A stretch of 64,000 bases of DNA, taken from positions 3,731,137 through 3,795,136 of the forward strand of contig OX442422.1 of assembly GCA_949361645.1 (NCBI GenBank). Direction: 5' to 3'. The stretch's first letter is position 1. The number at the start of each line of letters is the position of its first letter. Source of the stretch: Spongilla lacustris (Eukaryota; Porifera; Demospongiae; Spongillida; Spongillidae). Under the pieces are notes generated by a model. The model did not search any database. It was given only the letters and a program-made list of their open reading frames with translations, and was not told where the DNA came from. Made by a program: the position numbers and the translations under genes. Shown here one piece after another: positions 10,705-18,836 of the stretch.

Positions 10705-11030
10705 TCATACGTACCTTAATCTATGAGCCCACTTCAAATGATTCTTCAGGCGATCCAACGTAGGGTAGCCTCCTCCGCAAGTTAAGCAGATATAGGCAGC
10801 TGGAATTCTATCCCCCTTATCGGACAGACAAAAATAAGACTGCACCCCTTTCTCATCAGCCCAGCAAGTAGAAACTTCGTGCAGCTGTAGCTCCATAGGA
10901 GATTTGCAGATTAGTGCACACATCATGCAATAAACGGGTTGATCTTTTATAAGCTGTTTTCTTTTGTTAAGAAGTTCCTGTCTCTGTAAGTATATCTTTT
11001 TTTTCTGTCACCTGTATATTTTTTACCACC
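10705..11030 (-). pseudogene. C2H2 zinc-finger protein fragment
   Basis: On the minus strand, YICLTCGGGYPTLDRLKNHL followed by KWAH is a C-x2-C-x12-H-x4-H zinc finger. About 40 residues upstream, CMMCALICKSPMELQLHEVS has the spacing of a second finger, although its last ligand is unusual. The frame continues upstream into a Lys/Arg/Gln-rich stretch, and a stop closes it soon after the second finger. Its position beside the capsid-like genes makes it a candidate accessory protein of the same module. It could equally be an unrelated zinc-finger relic. Confidence 0.45.
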
Positions 11031-11339
11031 GAGTTCACGACTTGATCATAAGTTACCGGGTTCCGTTTATACGTCCTTTTTCCAGGAGCAGATTGAAATA
11101 AGACTCGCTTTACACTCTTCTGGGGTGGGGTGGTTTAGGTCTCGAAGCATCTTTCAATATAGACTTCATAACATCAGCTCTAGTCAGTTTTGGTGGCAAG
11201 ACCTCTGCTAAAAGCCCTGGCTCCGCAGCTTCTGACACTGTTGGTGACGGCGTGGTCCTTTTTGGTAACACAGTAAATAGTTAATCCAACGGATTAAAAT
11301 TAACCAGATCCTTAATAGTAGCCCCCCCCCCCCCCCCCC
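11031..11339 (-). pseudogene. Unidentified coding traces at the edge of the virion-like module
   Basis: In shifting minus-strand frames one can read a low-hydrophobicity Pro/Lys/Arg-rich protein (for example VLPKRTTPSPTVSEAAEPG and LPPKLTRADVMKSILKDAS). It may connect to the zinc-finger fragment below it. An 18-nt C run (11322-11339) marks the junction with gypsy gag. I do not recognise the protein. Confidence 0.3.
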
Positions 11340-11800
11340 TTGTCTCCGGCCATGTCTCTTATTCCACATACGAGTCGGGTCTTTCAATGCATCCTCCCAC
11401 CCAGTTCCAAACTGGCAATGCTCCGTTAACTTTTGCAAGCTAGCCACATACTCGCCCTCCTTCTGACTGCGTTTGTGGAAAGTTGAAACGATAACGCCTC
11501 AGCAATAAGTAATGGTTTTGGCGCCAATTGCTTCGTCAACAACTCCACTAATTCCTTATACGTTTTGTCTGCCAGTTTACCTGGAACAGTTAGAGCCCGT
11601 AAAAGGCCGTATGTTCGCTTTCAAATACACGCCGGTTTCTTCTGTTCTGCCCCTGGAGTCGAAGAAGTGCTCCAATCTCTCCATGCATGTAACTTACTCA
11701 TTACTGGGCCAATCATCCACAGCGCTATCGTCCGATTCGAACTCCTCCACTTTTCCCACGTGCATCGCCATAGTTCGTCACCAATAATCTAATAATCCCA
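11340..11800 (-). pseudogene. Gypsy 1 Gag fragment
   Basis: The minus strand carries the Gag pattern of this gypsy lineage: a WRxxW-type block near 11750, ERYRF-type residues near 11490, then KEGEYVASLQKLTEHCQFG and a DALKD block, ending in RLVCGIRD after a one-base shift. Gag packages the retrotransposon RNA. It starts shortly after the 5' LTR and the GTGGTGACGAGG leader. The frame is lost where the foreign module begins (about 11340) and resumes at the zinc knuckle near 4370. Confidence 0.7.
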
Positions 11801-11813
11801 CCCTCGTCACCAC

Positions 11814-11947
11814 TGTGAAATAATACTATCGATGCCAACAGATTCCAACAGCATATATACACGTGCACAATGATACACGCGTAGTAGATTTAACATCACG
11901 CGAGTTCATCACTCATGATTAATTAATTATTAATCCAAAACATCACA
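11814..11947 (-). repeat. 5' LTR of gypsy element 1
   Basis: A 134-bp repeat, TGTGA...TCACA, paired with 2868-2998. Adjacent on the inner side (minus strand) is GTGGTGACGAGG, the same leader motif as at the gypsy 3 copy (38814-38825). Confidence 0.8.
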
Positions 11948-14215
11948 GCTTGAAGGTCGTTAAGGAGATGGAGTCACGGACAACCATGATGCAGCATGGG
12001 GAACTGAAACAGATAATAGGCAAGCTTAAGAATTTAAAAAGTGGATACTTCTGCTGTGATTGCATCTGATGTAGAGATCTGATCATTGAACTGAATGATT
12101 GCTTGTTGTAGATGTACATTATCTGCACAGATGTGGAAACCTAAGCTAAGCTGGGCCTGTGTCCAGGAAATACAAGATGCGAAGTATCTCCTAACTTCTT
12201 CATCAAAAGGCTTCAAAGAAGCTACCAGACTTGATAGGGTGGCCTGAGCCAGGTTGGTCAACCTGCAATAACTGCCGTACAAACACAAGGCCACATATGG
12301 GTCATTTGCTGCTACATCAACCAAGGAATGCAGAAGTTTCTTGGCATCGGCACACTTTCCAGCAATGAACTTTGAACAACTCACCTATTGGGCACCCAGA
12401 ATGTCAAGGTTAGGATGGTGTAAGAACTTGACTGCATGTGAAAACATAGAATTACCATAGTATCTAAAGAGCTCACATTTCGCCAAGTTGATGTGGATGC
12501 CCAAAGAAGGACCCATGCAGCTCTTCAATGAGGGACAGTGCCCGTATAATGGCTGAGCGCCTTCCAGTGAGGACCCCATCATCAAGATACCAAGCCTGAT
12601 AGAGCACTTTAAACAATCATCATCAGCATCTATGCTTGATATCAGCCTTTGGAGTACCATGCGAAGAAAAAAGCAATGGACCAAGGGGATCACCCTGCTG
12701 CACTCCAGACTCTGATGAAAGTGTGTACCATAGCACCAGGTAACCCATGGCAGAAGTTCAGGAAAGAATGTGGCACATTCATCAAGAAGCGCTTGTCTTG
12801 AAACAAGGTTAAAGGCATTGTGTATATCTATTTTGAAGACCACAAAGTCCTCTTCCATCCATTGGTCCTCAATGCTCTTTCTCAGGCCATGGACAATCTT
12901 TCAGTGCCTGAACAGCAGCCAACCCCAAGCTAAAGAGGCTGGAGTAGATCCGAAACTTTGTTCTTGGCCAAAGCACAAATGCACTTTGCAGTGAGCCTCC
13001 TTAAAGATTCTCCCACTGCTATGGGTTATAATATCTGGGGGGCTTCCATCTTTCAGCTTGTTTAGTGCAATCAATGTTCCTCCGGCCAAAAACATTAACA
13101 CCAACGGAGTTGCTTTTGCTGAAGCAAGAAGATGTACTATAGCACACATAGATGTTGCAAGTGGGATGGGAGCAGCATTCAGCAAATGTTGGATGCACAG
13201 CCTGGAGGGACCCGCTGCAGTGCCTTTTGGGAAAGAGCATAGAGTAGACAAGATATCAAAGCCAGGTCCAACAGAAATAGGTCAAGTATTTGCATTAGGG
13301 GCTGCACGGGGAGGACAGCTTGGATGCTTAGACTGCAGCAATTGCCAGGTGGCATCATTGTGTGGGGGCTAACCCATTTGACTCCAAACCTTTGCATGCT
13401 GTACCGAACAAGCTTAAGCCAGCTCTTCCCAATGAAATAGCTTGAGCAACCAGATCTTGGTTGTCTTTAGCTGCCTGGTCATGTATCCTTGTGGTTGTTT
13501 TTGGCAAGGTTCTAGAGAGTCCCAAACTTATTTTTGGACCATAAACTACACAGAAAGTCTATACTGAAGTAGGTAATTCATGGTGTCCTCTGCATTTACG
13601 TGAAGGTAGGACACACTTAGGGAGCATGCTTTTAGCCAAGCTTGTTCTGAGTTCTCCAGTAGTACTTGTCTCATTGTGGCTGAGATAAATGAAGGTCTTC
13701 ATTTCTTGGGGACAAACCGTAATGTTGGGAGGGTAAGCTGACACACCTCCTCAAAAGAGGGAAGGTTCTGATTTGGTTGCATGGTACCAGATAAGGAGTA
13801 TCCACTGGATTAGAATTAGGAAGAGCTCTACTTTTGAAGCGTTGGGAGTGGGAGGAAGGTCTTGAGTTTGAAACCAGCTGGTGGCATCTGGATGCACAGC
13901 AATGTAATTCTTGCTTCTCTAACCAAAAGTTAGGAATAGGACTAGGGAAAATGCCTCTGGTATGGAGGGTCATATGAGATCGCCACATGGCAACTCTTGG
14001 AATCCTGCAATGCAACAATACACTGTTTTCTAATTTGGGTCCTAACAGCTTCACATGGCCTGGAGATTGGAATTGATCCAGGGATAGGCTATCCACCTCA
14101 ACAGGCCCAAGGATCTGTTGGGACAGTGTAAGGAGCTGAACAGATTGGGAAAGACAGACAAAAGGATAAGGACAGAATGATAAAGAAAATGTGAAGGTGG
14201 CTGTATAAGAGCACT
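11948..14215 (-). mobile_element. Non-LTR retrotransposon (family 1), RT-containing 5' part of the gypsy-split copy
   Basis: The best-preserved reverse transcriptase of the family, minus strand. Blocks in order: a Pro/Ser-rich N-terminal region (about 14200-13670); an RTase N-terminal block with GPSRLCIQHLL (about 13200); motif A VVFKIDIHNAFNLVSRQALL (about 12850-12790); motif B ESGVQQGDPLGPLLF (about 12720-12670); and the catalytic box AWYLDDG (about 12590), in a shifted frame. Then come LGIHINLAKCELF, PNLDILGA and a thumb/linker region (12384-12034). The YLDD box replaces the usual YADD of LINEs, and motif B is clearly of non-LTR type. The CCHC and nuclease part lies beyond the gypsy at 2340-2867. 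At least four frameshifts show it is dead. Confidence 0.75.
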
Positions 14216-14216
14216 G

Positions 14217-15610
14217 GTTATTATTATTATTATTATTATTCATATAATTATTATTTATTACAAGTACACATATACACCATATGAAAAACATGCAACTACT
14301 ATTTCCTACATACACAGTCAGGATGGATGAAGTTCTCCTGCCAGGAGTGCCCTAGCAATGGACTTCACCAAATGGAAGTTAAGCCTGCCATATATGTCTG
14401 CCACCACTAATGCCTTTGGCCTGGACTGGCTGATGGCAAGGTGGGATGCAAGCCTGGAGAATGTTTCTTGAGCAATCTCACCCCAGTTGCCATACGTTTC
14501 TACTGCCATGGGTGTGCAGGCCCACCCTAGCTCTTGACATTGGCCTGCAACCTCCAGTTGCTACAAGTGCTGCAGCACCAACCACTTGGCATGACTCCCC
14601 CAAGATGACAGGAGTGGAGAGGTCACTGTGATGTCCATTGCTGCAGGTCTACCTCTGTCCCAACCTGTGACAAGCAAATCAGCAGGATGTTGATGGATGT
14701 GATCTTTTGTGAGACCATGACCCTTTTCCACTGCAACGGACAGGTGGGCTCGACGGAAGAAATCTGCAAGCACATCGTGCAGCATGTTATGACATATGAC
14801 AACATCTCCCCCATGTCGACATGTTATTGCATGGCGACCTAGTGGGTCAAGGGCAGCATGGGGGCAAAATGGACAAGTCGAACGGCCTGAAGTATCCAAT
14901 CCCAGCCACCATTTAAAGACCATCTGGCACTCATTAGGCTCCAGGTGTAAGCCTAGACCGGGAGAAGGGACCACAGACTGCCAGGAGCCTGCATGGGGAG
15001 CAGAGACGGATAACAAGCGAGCTTGTTGGGTACAGATGAGGAATTGAGCAGCGACTGGTCATCCAATTGCCGTGACAATTCTCTCTGTGGAATGGAGGGG
15101 AAAGCTAAGACTGATTCTACAGTGACTACATCCGGCTGTGAAACTCTAGAGTTAAACAGTGCAATAGCGTGCTTAAGGTGGTTGTTGTCTGTTTGGCCAA
15201 TACCAGATAAAGCAAAAGATTAAATGAAAGCAGCCGGTGCATGATAAGAGACCGCTCGAAACCCCAGGCCACCAAACCTCAAACTAAGTTGTGCCTGGCT
15301 CCAGGCGGCTTGAGAAATGTCTATGGCAGTGCTCAGCATAAAGCTATTTCTCACTTCCTCATCAAAAACCTCTAGAGCATCTGACACAAGGCTGGGGGGA
15401 GTGACCCTCGCAATGTGAACCATTCTGCAAAAGCTCCCACACATACGTAAGAAGGGTAACTGCGACATGAAGGTCAACTTCAGCCACCTCTGTCAGGCCT
15501 GAAAGCAACTTTTTAGACTCAGCACACTTGTCTGCAATGAATTTACAGCAGTACAAGTAATCTCCAATTATTATTATTATTATTATTATTTTTAAATTTA
15601 TATTCAATAA
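14217..15610 (-). mobile_element. Non-LTR retrotransposon fragment (family 1, copy 3)
   Basis: On the minus strand: CCKFIADKCAESKKLL and a WSQAQLSLRFGGLGFRAVS block (15600-15220); then 15016-14561 with SVSAPHAGSWQSVVPSPGL, KWWLGLDTSG, CPFCPHAALDPLGRHAITC (CCHC) and GGDVV; then ADLLVTGWDRGRPAAMDITV (the putative nuclease core); then 14509-14318 with ETYGNWGE and YGRLNFHLV to a stop. It is truncated 5' of the RT palm. A (TAA/ATT)n microsatellite lies at each end (14217-14240 and 15569-15590), the kind of tail this family also shows at 23947-23965. Confidence 0.75.
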
Positions 15611-15642
15611 TCTTACTACTACACATTACGGAAGGCTTATAT

Positions 15643-15789
15643 ATTGTAAATTTGCGCAATTAGAAAATTTTGAAATTGCGTACCGATTTCGAAACTCCTC
15701 CGATTTTAAAATTGCCACCCAATTTCGAAATTGCGCTGCGCAATTTCGAAATCACGTAACTTCAATACGCATGCGCACTTTCAAAATTG
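15643..15789. repeat. Left terminal inverted repeat of the Ulp1 element
   Basis: Pairs with 17025-17178 in inverted orientation over about 145 bp with scattered mismatches and one short indel (the right arm has an extra GCGCAACGCAATTTC-type segment). Confidence 0.8.
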
Positions 15790-16031
15790 TGCACGTGCAT
15801 GTGTTGTAAAGTCACCTTCGTCGAGTATGGACCAGTTGTGTCTCCCAGCCAAAAATCAGGTAACGTGACGAAGCACACCACTCACGCGTGCCACATATGC
15901 CACATACTTACATATGTACGATTTGAATTATCAGACGAGTAGCATTTATAGCTGAGTTATTTGATAATTGGAGAAGTTCACTGCAGGCAAAAGGGACACA
16001 TCAGTAGTAAGAAGACCATACAATAGATAAA

Positions 16032-16842
16032 ATGTACTGTCTCTGTACGTGTATGCTATATGTGATTTCTAAACTGGTCTCTACTGATATCAAAGTTATA
16101 TGGAAGATCTGCTGTGGACAAGTTTGTACAACTATGTCTCTTGTGTCAGGCAAGAAAACCACAGTCAACCCGTCACAAAAACAGAATTATTGCAAACTTG
16201 GGTCACAAGCGAAAGAGAATGAAGACAAAACCACAACAGGATTTGGGATGGAAGATAATTTGGTGTCATTACAAAATGAAAATCAAGATCACAATACATC
16301 TGTGCACAAGGATGATGATGATGATGATGATGATGGAAAGTGGAAAGGACAAGTTAAGCAAAAGGCAAACCCAACAGCTGATATTCTCATGTGGTGTCCT
16401 GACTTGCAAGAGGACAGTTGTGCACTCATACACAATAAATGGCTCTCTGACAGACTTATTTATGCTGCACAGATACTACTAAAGAAACAATTTGCACATA
16501 TTGGTGGCTTACAATTAACCACCGACACTTTCACAGACAGGCTAATGGCAAGTTATGTCATCTGAAGGGATCCAAATATTACATTCAGGCAATCATTGGT
16601 TGTGTGTTTCCACAATTGGATGCCCTGGAAACACCATCAATCTTTATGATAGCATGAATCACCATAAAACCAGTCAATCTATAGTTGCACAGATCTCCAG
16701 CTTTATTAATTGCCAAGATACAAGTTATACCATCCAAGTGATAAAATACCAAAAGCAGTCAGGGTGCAATGACTGTGGTCTATTTGTGATTGCAACAGCT
16801 ACAGCACTTTGCAATGGTGAACTACCCTCATCAAAGATTTGA
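16032..16842 (+). pseudogene. Ulp1/SENP-like (peptidase C48) cysteine protease, frameshifted
   Basis: A SUMO-protease-fold cysteine peptidase in two frames. The first (16032-16565) has an N-terminal region with a run of eight Asp from a (GAT)n repeat, then WLSDRLIYAAQILLKKQF and GGLQL, the usual entry to this domain. The second (16555-16842) has HSGNHWLCVS (catalytic His), NLYDSMN (catalytic Asp), KYQKQSGCNDCGLFVIA (oxyanion Gln and nucleophile Cys) and ends ALCNGELPSSKI. The triad His-Asp-Cys is intact. The two parts are joined only by a frameshift near 16550, so this copy cannot make the full protein. It lies between the inverted repeats at 15643-15789 and 17025-17178. Confidence 0.8.
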
Positions 16843-17024
16843 GATCAGCCGGAGTGCAATGCGAATCCAACTATAGTAAATAGTTTTGAGATGCTATTTA
16901 CAGGCAAGCTGGAACCTAACATTATGGAAGAAGACATAGCTAGAAAAGAAGTTATCTCGGTCTAATGGTGTGGATTGAAATGTATGATCTGCATTAGCTT
17001 ATTCTTATGTCAACATTGCACGTG

Positions 17025-17178
17025 TTTTGAAAGTGCGCATGCATATTGCAGTTACGCGAAATTGCGCAGCGCAATTTCGAAATTGGGGGGCAATTTTAAA
17101 ATCGGAGGACAGTTTCGAAATCGGTACGCAATTTCTCAAATTGCGCAACGCAATTTCGAAATTGCGCAAATTTACAAT
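17025..17178. repeat. Right terminal inverted repeat of the Ulp1 element
   Basis: Inverted copy of 15643-15789. It contains the tandem palindromes GAAATTGCGCAGCGCAATTTC and a second, similar one nearer the end. Confidence 0.8.
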
Positions 17179-17364
17179 TCGCGCGGAACCATAGGTATTT
17201 GATACATGGATTGGAGACCCAGCAATGAATGTCATTAGCCACATGCAGTCCGAGTTTCGCCGGAAGTGGTTGTTTGTTGGGGTTTTATGGCTAGCTGTGT
17301 ATAAGTCTGTTACGAAAAAAAAAATTAATACAAGCTCTAGTACGCACATCCCCATACACCACGA

Positions 17365-17830
17365 CGTGATTTCAGTCTTCTAATTCACAGACGTGCATAT
17401 AAAAACGTGTTACAGTCCCACAAACAGTGGGCATTACACTGATAGGTTCCTATGCGACTTACCGAACTCACGATACAGTCGCACAAAGCCTTGCTGTGTA
17501 TATAAGTCAATTATAACATGTTACCCAAAAATTTTAACACAAGCTCATACATAGTACGACAAGCTAAAATATACACTTCACCATACACCACGATGTGTGC
17601 ACTACACTTTTCAGTCTTTTAATCTTACAGGCGTGCATATGAAAACGTGTTACAGTCGCACAAACAGTGGGCCTTATATAGCAGCTAACACCGTACACAC
17701 TAAGACCTACACGCTAAAGATACATGTAGTTTAGTCAACCTCATAGCTTTCGTAGTGAAGTATCTGAAACTGCTTATATTAGACGGTTCCTATACGACTT
17801 ACCATACTCACGATACAGCCGTCTATGAAC
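17365..17830. repeat. Two diverged copies of a ~215-bp non-coding unit
   Basis: The segments around 17357-17475 and 17583-17820 share CACCACGA(C/T)GTG, ACGTGTTACAGTC, CACAAACAGTGGGC and GGTTCCTAT(G/A)CGACTTACC in the same order. The second copy carries an extra ~100 bp before the last block. There is no coding signal. The rest of 17180-18540 holds only short open frames on both strands (GC-richer at 17950-18450) that I cannot assign. Confidence 0.55.
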
Positions 17831-18540
17831 TATAATTAACGTTCAACCTGCCCTAACAATGAGTAGCTAGGGTTGTATACAGATTGACAACTAACCTATA
17901 CGAACACTTCGTACCAGTAAAACACGCGTTAAGTGCTAGAAAAGGCTCAAAAAGCTAGAATAACTACGCCCACGCACCGAAAAAGCGAAACTCGATTGCA
18001 ATGTACGAGACTACGAGTCCTATTGGATCACGTGAGAGGTTTCCAATCCATGTATCAAATATCTGTGGCAAAACCCAGCAAATGCAGTCCTCGTGTGCGC
18101 TCCCGGACAATGTTCCAAGGTCCAGCCTCGTCAGACTTCCGTGGTTTGAGGAAAAAAGATCCACATGGTCCTCTGAGGCAGCTTCCAAGTAATGTTCCTC
18201 TTACGTGGCCCTAATCTGCAGAGGAAGTTCCTCTCTTTTCGGGCCACTCCCGAAGTCAACTTTTCCGCCTTGTCACCCGTCCACATTGTCCTTCCATCCA
18301 GGTGTCCGTCTCCAAATAAGAGCGCACCACGAGACATCATCGGGGCTAGGGGGTACCTGGTGCCGCGAGGTGGCCAGCCTACACGTACCGAACGGGCAAG
18401 GATGTGATCGCTCCAAAGAACGGGAGTAGAAAGCTCGAACTCAAGCAACCGTCTAACCGTGCGCGTCTCAAACTCTCAATTATGTATGTATATTATTACT
18501 TATAATAATCAATTAAGGAGAAGGCATCCAACTTCTTTCA

Positions 18541-18734
18541 ACCCCTTCAGCTTGGAGTGTCCTGCACCCTAGGTTCAGAAAAGGTCATCCATGGTTTAAG
18601 GCTATGTTTGGATGAGCACTGTGATAGTGATGACTCTGTAGTCCTTAAGATAGACATGAAGAATGCATTTGTGTCTTGGCAGGCTCTACTAGATGAGTGT
18701 GCTACTTTTTCCCCAAACTCCTGCCATGGGCTAG
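18541..18734 (+). mobile_element. Non-LTR RT fragment (family 1, copy 4), left of gypsy 2
   Basis: Plus strand. LGSEKVIHGLRLCLDEH, then VVLKIDMKNAF (RT motif A), WQALLDECATFSP. The fragment ends at CCATGGGCTAG, exactly at the gypsy LTR edge, in the middle of the conserved PW(V)xWCYG block. Coding resumes in the same strand and family at about 22656 on the other side of the gypsy, with the palm-thumb region missing. Confidence 0.7.
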
Positions 18735-18836
18735 TGTAACGATACTAATCCGATGTTATCAAGAACACGCTACAAAAAGGACAGAATACAAAACTATCAT
18801 AATCTCACGCATGCGCAGTGCAATGTACATGTTACA
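18735..18836 (-). repeat. 3' LTR of gypsy element 2 (102 bp)
   Basis: Bounded by TGTAAC...GTTACA. On its inner side, read on the minus strand, lies the polypurine tract AAAGAAGAGGGGAA. A 102-bp LTR is very short for Ty3/gypsy. No second copy is found near 22.6 kb, because that end of the element is missing. Confidence 0.7.

Larger units (their letters stand above)
2868..11947 (-). mobile_element. Ty3/gypsy LTR retrotransposon 1, interrupted by a hAT relic and a virion-protein-like module
   Basis: On the minus strand the order is: 5' LTR (11947-11814); a GTGGTGACGAGG leader typical of this gypsy lineage; gag (about 11800-11340); foreign DNA (about 11340-4442); gag zinc knuckle (about 4370); integrase (about 4150-3480); an integrase C-terminal tail; polypurine tract; and 3' LTR (2998-2868). 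Protease, reverse transcriptase and RNase H are missing between the knuckle and integrase. The gag frame stops at a KDRLVCGIRDMA-type block (one frameshift needed) and resumes at the zinc knuckle on the far side of the foreign DNA. No target-site duplication is visible at the LTR ends. All reading frames are broken. Confidence 0.7.
15643..17178 (+). mobile_element. Element with long terminal inverted repeats carrying a Ulp1-type protease gene
   Basis: Terminal inverted repeats of roughly 145-155 bp (15643-15789 and 17025-17178) start with ATTGTAAATTTGCGCAATT on the left and its complement on the right. They stay alignable up to CATGCGCACTTTCAAAA. Each arm also contains small palindromes of the AATTTCGAAATTGCGC type. 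The only gene inside is a Ulp1/C48-like cysteine protease; no transposase is present. No convincing target-site duplication was found. It is therefore a non-autonomous or decayed element with a protease as cargo. Ulp1 domains are known accompaniments of some eukaryotic DNA transposons, but I cannot assign the superfamily. Confidence 0.7.

Noticed and set aside
17933..18448. Overlapping open frames on both strands in a GC-richer patch
   Set aside because: No recognisable domain, no conserved start, several overlapping frames of similar length; not supported as a gene.
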